Positions 16,844 to 26,927 of a DNA stretch of 64,000 bases are shown one piece after another. Under the pieces are notes generated by a model, which saw nothing but the letters and a program-made list of their open reading frames with translations, was not told the DNA's origin and did not search any database. Source of the stretch: Gymnodinialimonas ulvae (lineage in GTDB: Bacteria > Pseudomonadota > Alphaproteobacteria > Rhodobacterales > Rhodobacteraceae). The first letter of the stretch is position 1. Every line of letters starts with the position of its first letter. The stretch is taken from positions 62,001-126,000 of the forward strand of contig NZ_JBBIFX010000004.1 of assembly GCF_037543845.1 (NCBI RefSeq), read 5' to 3'. Position numbers and translations under genes: made by a program.

Positions 16844-17536
16844 TTACAACTCCACCGCCTCCATCACATCCGGGTCCAGCACCCGCACCCCGGGCAGCGC
16901 GGCGCGCAGCGGTTCCGCCGATTGCTCCAACAATGGGAACGTCTTGTAATGCACCGGGATCACCGTCTGGAACCGGAACAGTTTTGACGCCGCATAAGCC
17001 GCGCGTTTCATATCCATCGTGAAATGCCCGCCCGCACACAGGATGCCGATCTCGGGCCCGTGCAGATCCTGCAACACCGACATGTCGGCCATCACATCCG
17101 TGTCGCCCGAGACATAGACCACGCGCCCCTCGCCTTCGATCATATACCCCGCCTCACCACCCGCATAGACGGGGCCATCCGCCCCCCCGACGGACGAGGA
17201 ATGCACCGCGTGCACCATCGTCACGGCCACCGCGCCAATCTGCACCGTGCCGCCCTTGTTGAAGCCCAGGACGTCGATCCCGTGCGCCTCGCCCCAATAC
17301 GACATCAGATCGTAGATCCCATAGATCGGCACGCCCAATTCCCGGGCCAGTTCCACAACCCCGCCGGTGTGATCGCCGTGTCCATGCGTCACCAGGATCG
17401 CCGTTGCCCCGGCCAGAGCCTCTGCCCGCCGATCAGCCGGGAATACCGGATTGCCCTCAAGCCACGGGTCGATCAGCAACACCTCGCCCCCGATCTCCAA
17501 CCGCACCCCGGCATGGCCCAACCATGTATATCGCAT
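16844..17536 (-). CDS. UPF0173-type metal-dependent hydrolase
   Basis: A 230-residue metallo-beta-lactamase fold protein. The start MRYTWLGHAGVRLE, the zinc motif ILVTHGHGDHTGG (H-x-H-x-D-H), YVSGDTDVMADM and the C-terminal VIPVHYKTFPLL are characteristic of the UPF0173/YtkL group. No substrate is established for this group. Its length is normal. Confidence 0.88.
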   Translation of the reverse strand: MRYTWLGHAGVRLEIGGEVLLIDPWLEGNPVFPADRRAEALAGATAILVTHGHGDHTGGVVELARELGVPIYGIYDLMSYWGEAHGIDVLGFNKGGTVQIGAVAVTMVHAVHSSSVGGADGPVYAGGEAGYMIEGEGRVVYVSGDTDVMADMSVLQDLHGPEIGILCAGGHFTMDMKRAAYAASKLFRFQTVIPVHYKTFPLLEQSAEPLRAALPGVRVLDPDVMEAVEL

Positions 17537-17659
17537 CGCACATCCTCCCGATTTCGCTTCCTGCAGCCTAGCGCCAGGCGGCCATCACGCAAGCGCGCTT
17601 GAAGCCCCTGCCGCGCCCCGCTAAACCCGGGCCGATCTGACAAAGGATACCACCGCGCC

Positions 17660-17947
17660 ATGTCCATCGACACCGCCACCGCCGCCAAGGTTGCGAAACT
17701 CGCCCGGATCAAGGTCGAAGAGGCCGATCTTCCGGCCCTCGCCCAGGAATTCAACGCCATCCTCGGCTTCATCGAACAGCTCGAAGAGGTCGATGTCGAC
17801 GGCATCGAGCCGATGGTTTCGGTCACGCCGCAACGCCTGAAACGGCGCAAGGATGTTGTCACCGACGGCAATCAGGCGGCACGTGTTCTGGCCAATGCCC
17901 CCGACGCGCGCGAAGGCTTTTTCTCGGTTCCCAAGGTGGTCGAATAA
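17660..17947 (+). CDS. gatC: Asp-tRNA(Asn)/Glu-tRNA(Gln) amidotransferase subunit C
   Basis: A 95-residue GatC. The start MSIDTATAAKVAKLARIKVE and the C-terminal pattern RKDVVTDGNQAARVLANAPD are typical. It stabilises and wraps GatA in the GatCAB complex, which amidates misacylated Glu-tRNA(Gln) and Asp-tRNA(Asn). The stop overlaps the gatA start by one base. gatB is not in this window after gatA, which is common in this family. Confidence 0.95.
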   Translation: MSIDTATAAKVAKLARIKVEEADLPALAQEFNAILGFIEQLEEVDVDGIEPMVSVTPQRLKRRKDVVTDGNQAARVLANAPDAREGFFSVPKVVE

Positions 17948-19431
17948 TGCCCGATCTCAACAAACTCACCATCGCCGAGGCGCGCGACGCGCTGCGCAAG
18001 GGCGACGTCAGCTCGGTCGAGCTGACCCAAGCCTGCCTGTCGGCGATCGACGCGGCCGATGCGTTGGGGGCCTTTGCCCACAAAACGCCGGAGCTCGCGA
18101 TGGAACGCGCAACGGCCGCCGATGCCCGGATCAAAGCCGGCGACGCGCCCGACATGTGCGGCATTCCCGTCGGCATCAAGGATCTGTTCTGCACCGAAGG
18201 GGTGCCGTCTCAGGCCGCCTCAAAGATCCTCGAAGGCTTCAAGCCGGAGTACGAATCGACCGTCTCGGGCCAGTTGCGCGACGCAGGCGCCGTCATGCTT
18301 GGCAAGCTGAACATGGACGAATTCGCCATGGGCTCCAGCAACGAGACCTCGGTCTACGGCAACGCCGTGAACCCCTGGCGCGCGGGCAATTCCGACGCCG
18401 CGCTGACGCCGGGCGGGTCTTCGGGCGGGTCCGCCTCCGCCGTGGCCGCCGACCTGTGCCTGGCCGCGACCGGCACCGACACCGGCGGCTCGATCCGCCA
18501 ACCCGCCGCCTTCACTGGCACTGTGGGCCTCAAACCCACATACGGGCGCTGCTCGCGCTGGGGCATCGTGGCCTTCGCCTCCTCGCTGGACCAGGCCGGG
18601 CCGATGACCAAAACCGTGCGCGACGCCGCCATCATGGGCGCCGCGATGATGGGCCACGACGCCAAAGACAGCACCTCCGCCGACGTGCCAGTGCCCGATT
18701 TCGAGGCCATGTTGACCGGCGACATCAAGGGCAAAGTCATTGGTATTCCGAAAGAATACCGCATGGACGGCATGCCCGACGAGATCGAAACGCTCTGGGC
18801 CAAGGGCACCGCGATGCTGCGCGATGCGGGCGCCGAGATCCGCGACATCTCCCTGCCGCATACCAAATACGCGCTGCCCACTTATTACGTGATCGCACCG
18901 GCGGAGGCCTCGTCCAACCTCGCGCGCTATGACGGCGTGCGCTTCGGCTACCGCGCCGAAATGGCACCCGGCGACGGCATCACCGAGATGTATGAAAAGA
19001 CCCGCGCCGAAGGCTTTGGGCCCGAGGTCAAACGCCGCGTCATGATTGGCACCTACGTGCTTTCGGCGGGCTTCTACGATGCCTATTACAACCGTGCCCG
19101 CCGGGTTCGCGCCCTGATCAAACGCGACTTCGATCAGGTCTTCGCCGATGGCATCGACGCGATCCTGACCCCCGCCACGCCCTCCGCCGCGTTCGAATTG
19201 GGCCAGGAGGTCGCCGACCCGGTGCAGATGTACCTCAACGACGTGTTTACCGTGACCGTGAACCTCGCCGGCCTGCCCGGCGTGGCCGTGCCAACCGGTC
19301 TCGACCGCAATGGCCTGCCCCTTGGTCTGCAGCTCATCGGACGACCTTGGGAAGAGGGCGATCTGCTGAACACCGCCTATGCGCTGGAGCAGGCGGCAGG
19401 CTTTGTGGAAAAGCCTGCCCGTTGGTGGTAG
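17947..19431 (+). CDS. gatA: Asp-tRNA(Asn)/Glu-tRNA(Gln) amidotransferase subunit A
   Basis: A 494-residue amidase-signature enzyme that releases ammonia from glutamine for the GatB active site. The Ser-cisSer-Lys triad is visible: Lys in GIKDLFCTEG, the cis-Ser in GGSSGGSASAVAAD, and the nucleophile Ser in GTDTGGSIRQPAA. The C-terminal part with NLAGLPGVAVPTGL is also typical. Full length is present. Confidence 0.96.
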   Translation: MPDLNKLTIAEARDALRKGDVSSVELTQACLSAIDAADALGAFAHKTPELAMERATAADARIKAGDAPDMCGIPVGIKDLFCTEGVPSQAASKILEGFKPEYESTVSGQLRDAGAVMLGKLNMDEFAMGSSNETSVYGNAVNPWRAGNSDAALTPGGSSGGSASAVAADLCLAATGTDTGGSIRQPAAFTGTVGLKPTYGRCSRWGIVAFASSLDQAGPMTKTVRDAAIMGAAMMGHDAKDSTSADVPVPDFEAMLTGDIKGKVIGIPKEYRMDGMPDEIETLWAKGTAMLRDAGAEIRDISLPHTKYALPTYYVIAPAEASSNLARYDGVRFGYRAEMAPGDGITEMYEKTRAEGFGPEVKRRVMIGTYVLSAGFYDAYYNRARRVRALIKRDFDQVFADGIDAILTPATPSAAFELGQEVADPVQMYLNDVFTVTVNLAGLPGVAVPTGLDRNGLPLGLQLIGRPWEEGDLLNTAYALEQAAGFVEKPARWW

Positions 19432-19465
19432 GCACGGGCAACATCAAGCGCGAGAGTTGAAAACC

Positions 19466-20128
19466 GTGACCCTGACAAAACCCCTTATGGCCGTTGCCCT
19501 CTTGGCATTGTCCGCCTGCGCCAGCACGCCCAATGATGTCTCCCCGGGCCTGCAACAGGACAGCGGACTGGGCTCCGTGGGCAGCCCGCCCCCGGGCACG
19601 GACGGGCAGATCTCGGCCACGCCTTTTGATCAAGGCGCAGCACCGCAAGGCGCAACCGGCGCGTTTGACCCCAGCTCGATCGAAGGCATCGCGGCCGGCG
19701 CAATTGCCGAAGCCGAACAGGCCGACACCCCCACCGGTGGCGTCTTTGACAACATCCAGCCGCAGCAGGCCTCTGACGTTCTGCCGCCGCCGATCATCCC
19801 GCGTGTGGCCGCGTTTGCGATCCGCACCTCCCATGCGCCCGGCGACCGGCAATGGCGTCGCAACCCGTTTCGCCGCAACAACGCCTCCGATTGCGGGAGG
19901 TTCGAAAGCCGCGACCTCGCTCAGGACGCGTTCCTGCGTGAAGGCGGACCGGAACGCGATCCGATGGGCCTCGACCCCGATGGAGACGGCTTTGTCTGCG
20001 GGTTTGACCCTGCGGGCTATCGCTCGGATGCTGCGGCGGCCAACGGGACCGCTCCCGCTGTCGCACCCGCTCCGGTCACGGACGTGCTCGGCGACCCGCT
20101 TCAGATTTCCACCGAAACTGGGAATTGA
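19466..20128 (+). CDS. lipoprotein with Excalibur-like calcium-binding C-terminus
   Basis: A 220-residue exported protein. A GTG start leads into a short signal peptide ending in lipobox LSAC. A long Pro/Gly/Gln-rich linker follows. Near the C-terminus a compact segment holds DCGRFESRDLAQDAFLREGG and then GLDPDGDGFVCGFDP. The paired cysteines and the D-x-D-x-D-G loop match the Excalibur pattern, which probably binds calcium. It follows gatA by 34 bases and precedes a peptidoglycan amidase, so a cell-envelope role is plausible. The start at 19466 is chosen because an earlier in-frame start lies within gatA. Confidence 0.7.
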   Translation: MTLTKPLMAVALLALSACASTPNDVSPGLQQDSGLGSVGSPPPGTDGQISATPFDQGAAPQGATGAFDPSSIEGIAAGAIAEAEQADTPTGGVFDNIQPQQASDVLPPPIIPRVAAFAIRTSHAPGDRQWRRNPFRRNNASDCGRFESRDLAQDAFLREGGPERDPMGLDPDGDGFVCGFDPAGYRSDAAAANGTAPAVAPAPVTDVLGDPLQISTETGN

Positions 20129-20798
20129 TCGCTCCATAAGAAGCCCGAATTTCGGGGACAGGCGCGATGGTCTGCGGCCCGAACTTGTCGTGCTTCATTA
20201 CACCGCCATGACCGATTGCGCCGGCGCGGCGCGGGCGCTGTGCGACCCCGCGCGCGAGGTCTCCGCCCATTACCTGATTGGGCGCGACGGGCATGTGTTC
20301 GAGCTGGTCGATCCCGCATTGCGCGCCTGGCACGCAGGTCAAGGCAGCTGGCGCGGGGCGGGCGATGTGAATTCGCGCTCCATCGGGATCGAACTCGACA
20401 ATGACGGCGCAACACCGTTTTCCGAACCTTTGATGGCGGCGCTTCAATCGCTCCTCGCTGCGCTCCTCGCAGATCACCGGATCGCGCCAGAGGGGGTCAT
20501 TGGCCATTCCGACATGGCTCCGGGCCGCAAAATCGACCCCGGGCGGCGGTTCGATTGGAAACGTTTGGCGCGGCAGGGGCTTGCAGTCTGGTCCGAGGCA
20601 TCGGGCGACGTCGCGGATGCAGAGGCGTTTCGACGTGATGCGACCGCGTTTGGATATGGAGAGATGGGGGACGAGCTGTTGCTCGACGTCATGCGTATGC
20701 GCTTCCGCCCGTGGGCGCGGGGGCCATTGGATGGGAGGGACTGCGCCGTGATGGCCGATCTGGCGCGGCGATACGGGCGCCCTCTCGTCGGAACCTGA
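20124..20798 (+). CDS. N-acetylmuramoyl-L-alanine amidase, AmpD/type 2 family
   Basis: The protein holds an amidase_2 domain. VVLHYTAM supplies the first zinc His, AHYLIGRDGHVFELV and AWHAGQGSW follow, and VIGHSDMAPGRKIDPG carries the second His and the acidic ligand. It should cleave the amide between MurNAc and L-Ala in recycled or wall peptidoglycan. The start is uncertain. The conserved fold begins around base 20140, where no ATG, GTG or TTG is in frame; ATT 20124 or CTG 20118 are the only codons close by, and the nearest ATG (20028) lies inside the upstream gene. No signal peptide is evident. Confidence 0.8.
   Translation: MDRSIRSPNFGDRRDGLRPELVVLHYTAMTDCAGAARALCDPAREVSAHYLIGRDGHVFELVDPALRAWHAGQGSWRGAGDVNSRSIGIELDNDGATPFSEPLMAALQSLLAALLADHRIAPEGVIGHSDMAPGRKIDPGRRFDWKRLARQGLAVWSEASGDVADAEAFRRDATAFGYGEMGDELLLDVMRMRFRPWARGPLDGRDCAVMADLARRYGRPLVGT
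20739..20777 (+). repeat. direct repeat A, inside the amidase 3' end
   Basis: A 39-base segment encoding DCAVMADLARRYG. It is repeated at 20858-20896 with four substitutions, all at third codon positions. Confidence 0.75.
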
Positions 20799-20857
20799 CG
20801 GCACGCCGTCAGAACCCAACTGCCGGACCCGCGCGTTTTCAAGACGAAAACACGCTG

Positions 20858-20896
20858 GACTGCGCAGTGATAGCCGATCTGGCGCGGCGCTATGGG
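20858..20896 (+). repeat. direct repeat B, remnant downstream of the amidase
   Basis: A copy of 20739-20777 encoding DCAVIADLARRYG followed by Gly and a stop. It lies in the otherwise non-coding gap before rnpB. It may be the end of a decayed related gene. Confidence 0.7.
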
Positions 20897-20984
20897 GGTT
20901 GAACGGCGTGGCATGGCGGCGTAAGCGGGCCTCGCGCGGAGGGCTGGATGGCCGCGGTGCGCTGTTTGCTTTGACATGATCCAA

Positions 20985-21381
20985 GGGGCCGGTCTCGTGA
21001 CCTTTTCTTTGAAAAGGCACCACCACGGCTGACACGGGTTTGCAAAGCCAACGCCGTGCCGAGGAAAGTCCGGACTCCCTGAAGAGACGGTGCCGGGTAA
21101 CGCCCGGGCGGAGCAATCCGACGGAAAGCGCCACAGAGAACAGACAGGCACGCATGCGTGTCGATGGTGAAACGGTGGGGTAAGGCCCACCGGGGCCTTG
21201 GCAACAGGGCTCGCATGGCAAGCCCCACCGGGAGCAATGCCGAATAGGGACCGCATGATGGGGGCTTCACCCCGCGGTCCGGGTTGGCAGCTGGAACGGC
21301 CCGGCAACGGGTCGTCGAGAGGAATGGTCATCTATTCCGAGGGGAGACCCTCGGTTGGACAGAATCCGGCTTACAGGCCCT
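20985..21381 (+). ncRNA. rnpB: RNase P RNA, bacterial class A
   Basis: This is the catalytic RNA that trims the 5' leader of tRNA precursors. Diagnostic blocks are GAGGAAAGTCCGGACTCC (P4 5' side) and ACAGAATCCGGCTTACAGG (P4 3' side and the CCA-contact region). The ends are set by pairing: P1 GGGGCC (20985-20990) with GGCCCT (21376-21381), and directly inside it P2 GGTCTC (20991-20996) with GAGACC (21344-21349). The exact mature ends may differ by a few bases. Confidence 0.95.
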
Positions 21382-21441
21382 CCGCGCGTTTTGATCGACC
21401 CAAGATATGGCGACGACTGGTCGGCTTGGCCAAGGCCGGAT

Positions 21442-21461
21442 GCCTCCGGCGGAGGTTTTTT
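21442..21461 (+). terminator. probable Rho-independent terminator of rnpB
   Basis: GCCTCC-GGC-GGAGG followed by TTTTTT, about 60 bases past the RNase P RNA 3' end. The T run fits plus-strand transcription only. Confidence 0.65.
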
Positions 21462-21477
21462 GGGCAAGATGAAAGGG

Positions 21478-21927
21478 CTACCGGCGCGCGTTGAAGAAGG
21501 CTTTGAGAAGGCCCGCGGCCTCGGCCTCGTGCAGGCCCGCGTAGATGTCAGGGCGATGGTGCGCCTGAGGGTGATCGAACACGCGCGGGCCCTGAGCCAC
21601 ACCGCCGGATTTGGGATCGGAGGCGGCGTAGTAGAGTTTTTCCAGGCGGGCGGCCGCAATGGCACCGGCACAGGCCGGGCATGGCTCTAGGGTCACCCAA
21701 AGCGCGCATCCCGCCAAACGTTCGGTTTTCAACGCCGCGCAAGCCGCGCGGATCGCCAGCATCTCGGCATGGGCCGTGGGGTCGCGCAAGGCGCGCATCC
21801 GGTTGCCCGCGCGCGCGATGACCTGCCCGTCCTTGACCACCACCGCGCCCACCGGGACCTCTCCGCGTGCGGCGGCGGCACGGGCCTCGATCAGGGCGTC
21901 GGGCATGAAATCGGTGAATTGGCTCAT
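21478..21927 (-). CDS. tadA: tRNA-specific adenosine deaminase
   Basis: A 149-residue zinc deaminase that converts A34 to inosine in tRNA(Arg). The zinc and catalytic motif is TAHAEMLAIRAA (His ligand, Glu proton shuttle) and LEPCPACAGAIAAARLEK (two Cys ligands). The length is typical. It converges on rnpB and is divergent from the pseudouridine synthase, 54 bases away. Confidence 0.93.
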   Translation of the reverse strand: MSQFTDFMPDALIEARAAAARGEVPVGAVVVKDGQVIARAGNRMRALRDPTAHAEMLAIRAACAALKTERLAGCALWVTLEPCPACAGAIAAARLEKLYYAASDPKSGGVAQGPRVFDHPQAHHRPDIYAGLHEAEAAGLLKAFFNARR

Positions 21928-21981
21928 GGCGCGCAGCCATTGCCGCTTTCGCGCGGCCTGTCAAACCTGTAGGCCAACGCC

Positions 21982-22821
21982 ATGGACGGAGATCGTATCG
22001 CAAAAGTTCTGAGCCGCGCGGGCGTGGCCTCGCGCCGGGAGGCCGAGCGCATGATCGGCGAGGGTCGCGTATCGGTCAACGGCCAGGTTATCGACAGCCC
22101 GGCGCTCAACATCACCGAGCGCGACAAGGTGTTGGTCGACGGCGCGCCCTTGCCCGAGATCGAGCGCCCGCGCCTGTGGCTTTATCATAAGCCAAGCGGC
22201 CTCGTGACGACGACCGCCGACGAAAAGGGCCGCAAGACCGTGTTCGACGCCCTCCCCGAAACCATGCCGCGGGTGATGAGCGTCGGGCGACTCGATCTGA
22301 CCTCCGAGGGGCTGCTGCTGTTGACCAATGATGGCGGGATCAAACGCAAGCTGGAACTGCCCTCCACCGGCTGGGTGCGCAAATACCGCGTGCGGATCAA
22401 GGGCGCGCCTAAGGACGAGGATTTTACCGCCCTGCGCAAGGGGATCGTGGCCGAGGGCGAGCGGTTTCAGCCGATGGACATCACGCTGGATCGCCAACAG
22501 GGCGCGAATGCCTGGGTCACCGTCGGCCTGCGTGAAGGAAAAAACCGCGAGATCCGCCGCGCCATGTCCGAGATCGGGATGGAGGTGAACCGCCTGATCC
22601 GGATCTCCTATGGGCCGTTTCGCCTCGCGCAGATCAAAGCCGGTGAAGTCGAGGAAGTCCGCCCCCGCGTGCTGCGCGACCAACTGGGCCTTGAGGCCGC
22701 CACCGAAGGCCATGCGGAGGCCAAACCCCGCCGAAAGAAACCGGCGGCCGGTGCCGCGAAACCCGGCAAATCGCTCAGGAAGACGGGCCCGGCGCGTCGT
22801 CCGACTCGTCCCGGTCGCTGA
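21982..22821 (+). CDS. rRNA pseudouridine synthase, RluB/RsuA family
   Basis: A 279-residue protein. The N-terminal S4 RNA-binding domain (residues about 5-60) includes LSRAGVASRREAERMIGEGR. The catalytic Asp is in MSVGRLDLTSEGLLLLTNDG. The family block REGKNREIRRAMSEIGMEV follows. A basic Lys/Arg/Pro tail at the C-terminus probably adds RNA contacts. It most likely modifies 23S rRNA as RluB does. The last 47 bases overlap the convergent yciB-like gene. Confidence 0.9.
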   Translation: MDGDRIAKVLSRAGVASRREAERMIGEGRVSVNGQVIDSPALNITERDKVLVDGAPLPEIERPRLWLYHKPSGLVTTTADEKGRKTVFDALPETMPRVMSVGRLDLTSEGLLLLTNDGGIKRKLELPSTGWVRKYRVRIKGAPKDEDFTALRKGIVAEGERFQPMDITLDRQQGANAWVTVGLREGKNREIRRAMSEIGMEVNRLIRISYGPFRLAQIKAGEVEEVRPRVLRDQLGLEAATEGHAEAKPRRKKPAAGAAKPGKSLRKTGPARRPTRPGR

Positions 22822-23422
22822 CAGAATCCTCCTCGAGGCTGAACCGCTCGATCAGCGGGGCCTGCGACATGAAGACGACGAACAGGAACGCGGGCAGCAC
22901 GAAAGTCTCGAACGTGACCCAGAACCGGTCGCTTTGGGTGCGCCAGATCACCTCGTTGGCCACGCCCATCGCAACGAACGCCAGCGCCAGCCGCTTGGTC
23001 ATGATCATCCAACCCTCGTCCGCCATTGGTAGCCGGTCGCCCATCAGAAACTTCAGGTAGGATTGGCCGCGCGCCAAACCGATCCCCAACATAACTGCAA
23101 AGAACGCATAGACGATCGTCGTCTTCATCTTGAAGAATTGCGGGTCGTTGAACCACACGGTCAGCGCCCCGAAGAACACCACCAGGATCGCGGTAAACAC
23201 CTGAATTCGCGAGATAACCCCGGTCAATTTCCACAGGATCGCCGTCGTCGCCAGCAAGATCGGCACAAACGCCGCCGTGGCGATGATGAAGCCGTCATAC
23301 TCCGTCCCGCCGACCGTGACGGTCGTATCCTCCAACCGCAGATAAGCGATGAAAAACAGGATCGGCGGCCCAAGTTCGAGACCGTTCTTCAGCCAGGGAT
23401 TAATCGCGCGTTCTTCGGCCAT
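22775..23422 (-). CDS. inner membrane-spanning protein, YciB/IspZ (septation protein A) family
   Basis: A 215-residue membrane protein with about five helices. The start NGLELGPPILFFIAYL is the hallmark of the family, and VWFNDPQFFKMKTTIVYAFF and LNEVIW-like (VANEVIWRTQSDRFW) are the other conserved blocks. YciB-type proteins affect cell envelope synthesis and division. ATG 23422 starts just before the conserved block; an upstream in-frame start is less likely. The acidic C-terminus is variable. Confidence 0.86.
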   Translation of the reverse strand: MAEERAINPWLKNGLELGPPILFFIAYLRLEDTTVTVGGTEYDGFIIATAAFVPILLATTAILWKLTGVISRIQVFTAILVVFFGALTVWFNDPQFFKMKTTIVYAFFAVMLGIGLARGQSYLKFLMGDRLPMADEGWMIMTKRLALAFVAMGVANEVIWRTQSDRFWVTFETFVLPAFLFVVFMSQAPLIERFSLEEDSVSDRDESDDAPGPSS

Positions 23423-23518
23423 CGTCGTTTTCCTTGTCACGCGACGGGCCACGCAAACCGGCACCCGCATCTCGACTCGCGCTGTTGTGCGCGCGCCCCG
23501 AAAGGCCGGGCGCGCGGG

Positions 23519-24421
23519 TTACCCGCCCACCTCAACTATCACCGCGCCCGCTGCGATCAAGGCCATAAGGGCGACGCGCGCCGGACCCACCGTCTCGCGC
23601 AGGAACAACCAGCCGATCAGCGCCGCGAAGATCGTCGAGGTTTCGCGCAACACCGCCGCTTCGCCGACCTGATCGAGCCGCGTGGCCAGCATCACCGCGC
23701 CAAAGGAAAACGGCGCGATCAAGCCGCCCGCCACGCCACGCAGCGCCAAGGGGGCCAGTGGCGGGCGCTCCTCCATCCGCAAGTAGAACCGCAGCGCAAG
23801 GCATGGGAACAGCAACCCGTCGATGAAGAAAAACCACGCCAGAAACGTGAATGGATCGGCCGTCGCGCGAATGCCGTAGGCGTCGAACGTCGTATAGACC
23901 GCGACAAACAGCCCCGTCAGCATCGCAAATCCCAGCGCTGCGACCAATGTATCGCGCGCCACCGTGACCCGCGCCATGTTGTAGGCCGCGAGCCCGTAAA
24001 GCCCCGCCAGAAGCACCAGAACCCCCAACCATTGCACGCCGGTGAATGTCTCGTCGAAGATCAGCCATGCGCCGATCACCGTGAAAAGCGGCCCCGTGCC
24101 TCGCATCACCGGGTAGACCACCGTGAAGGCGCCCCGCCGGAAGCTCAAGAGAACCGCCCATTTGTAACCCGCGTGGATGAAGAAAACACCGATGAATATC
24201 AACCACATATGCGGCTCGGGCCACGGCACGACGAAAAACGCAAAAGGGGCCGCCATCAGTGCATAGCTGATGTCGATCACGCCGCGCGCCAAAAGTGGGT
24301 CGTGCCGCCCTTTCTGCAGTGCGCCGAACGCCGCGTGCAGAACCGCCGCCATAAGCGCAAGGATCAGGGCAACGGTCGCGCCGGTCGGCGTACCTTCGAT
24401 ACTCTGGATCCATGCGCTCAC
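23519..24421 (-). CDS. DMT-superfamily (EamA) transporter
   Basis: A 300-residue membrane protein with about ten helices in two EamA halves (for example VALILALMAAVLHAAFGALQ and AALIGWLFLRETVGPARVAL). It probably exports small metabolites. It lies 14 bases behind the periplasmic protein gene on the same strand and 96 bases ahead of the yciB-like gene, suggesting one operon starting at ftsY. Confidence 0.85.
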   Translation of the reverse strand: MSAWIQSIEGTPTGATVALILALMAAVLHAAFGALQKGRHDPLLARGVIDISYALMAAPFAFFVVPWPEPHMWLIFIGVFFIHAGYKWAVLLSFRRGAFTVVYPVMRGTGPLFTVIGAWLIFDETFTGVQWLGVLVLLAGLYGLAAYNMARVTVARDTLVAALGFAMLTGLFVAVYTTFDAYGIRATADPFTFLAWFFFIDGLLFPCLALRFYLRMEERPPLAPLALRGVAGGLIAPFSFGAVMLATRLDQVGEAAVLRETSTIFAALIGWLFLRETVGPARVALMALIAAGAVIVEVGG

Positions 24422-24435
24422 ATTCAGGCCGCTCG

Positions 24436-25338
24436 TTACTGCGCCGGCGCCCAGTCGGCATCCAGCGTAAGCGCTTCGGGCACCGCCTCCAAAAGCGATT
24501 GGCCACCGATCACGTCTTGCGCGATCTGCTCCGGCGAGAACGGTTCCTCATTGCGCAACACCAGGCTCAAATCGCCGCGCGGGTTTGGGATCGTGGCGAG
24601 GAAGTCGACAATCGCCTCCTGCGATTGCATAGGCAGCAGTGTCGGCGGCACATTTGCCATCAATCCGAACGCCATGGCAGAGAGAAACTGCGCCGATTCC
24701 GGTGTCAGTGCGGTGCCATTGGCTTCGATCGGGGGGGCGATGGCCTGCTCGAACAACCCGTTGAACGACACCGCAAGGCCAAGCCGGGTCAACCCGAAAT
24801 CCTCGGCCCGCATCACGTAGGGCTGCCAATCGCGCGCCTGCCCGTTCATCTCGACCGTTACGACATTGTCATCACCCAGATCAATACGCAGCGCTTCGAT
24901 GTCCAGCGTCTGCTCGACCCCGTCCCAACGGGTGTTCAGCGTGATCACCTGAGCCGAAACATCGCTCAGATACGCCAAATCCGCTGGCACGCCGAAGTCT
25001 TCGTTGAGCGCCACATCCTCGATCACGAGCGCGGCCTCGCCCGGCAATACCACGTCGCCGCGCACCCAATCCATCGCCTCTCCCGCAATCATGCGCGCCG
25101 AACCGATGGTGTAGTGCACCCCGATATCCTGCACATGGAGGTCAAGGTTGCTCACCGCGCAACCATCGGCAAACGCCTCGGCCGTCGATGTGGGCGATTG
25201 CGTCACGTCCCAACCGAATTCCGCATTCAGAAGCGTGTAGATCTGGCTTTCGATTTCACCGCATTCGGCAACCTCAAAGGCCTGAACCGATGGGACATAT
25301 GCCGCAAGAATCCCGGCTGCGAGTAAGAATTGGCGCAT
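24436..25338 (-). CDS. periplasmic protein of unknown function
   Basis: A 300-residue protein with a cleavable signal peptide (MRQFLLAAGILAAYVPSVQA). The mature part has a few cysteines near the N-terminus (VAECGEIE and ADGCAVSN) and repeated beta-strand-like segments such as GDDNVVTVEMNGQARDW. I do not recognise the family with confidence; it is reminiscent of DUF2125-type proteins. ATG 25338 has CGGAGG at good spacing. It is 43 bases downstream of ftsY. Confidence 0.65.
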   Translation of the reverse strand: MRQFLLAAGILAAYVPSVQAFEVAECGEIESQIYTLLNAEFGWDVTQSPTSTAEAFADGCAVSNLDLHVQDIGVHYTIGSARMIAGEAMDWVRGDVVLPGEAALVIEDVALNEDFGVPADLAYLSDVSAQVITLNTRWDGVEQTLDIEALRIDLGDDNVVTVEMNGQARDWQPYVMRAEDFGLTRLGLAVSFNGLFEQAIAPPIEANGTALTPESAQFLSAMAFGLMANVPPTLLPMQSQEAIVDFLATIPNPRGDLSLVLRNEEPFSPEQIAQDVIGGQSLLEAVPEALTLDADWAPAQ

Positions 25339-25381
25339 GAAAAGCCTCCGAAAGTTATCCACAGAAGCGTGTGGATGAATG

Positions 25382-26785
<1,404 letters not shown>

Positions 26786-26927
26786 GAGAACCCACCTTTG
26801 GCCTGACCCAACCCACCTAATACCCCCGGACGCGCTTGGAAAGAGCCGCGAAAACCGCCATTCTTTTGCCCGATTGCCATGCTACGCGCATCCGCGCGCA
26901 ACCGCTTCCGACCAAAGGACCGCTTCG

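Noticed and set aside
20971..20976. TTGACA as the -35 box of rnpB
   Set aside because: It lies only nine bases before the P1 strand of the RNA, too close for a -35 element; no matching -10 follows at normal spacing.
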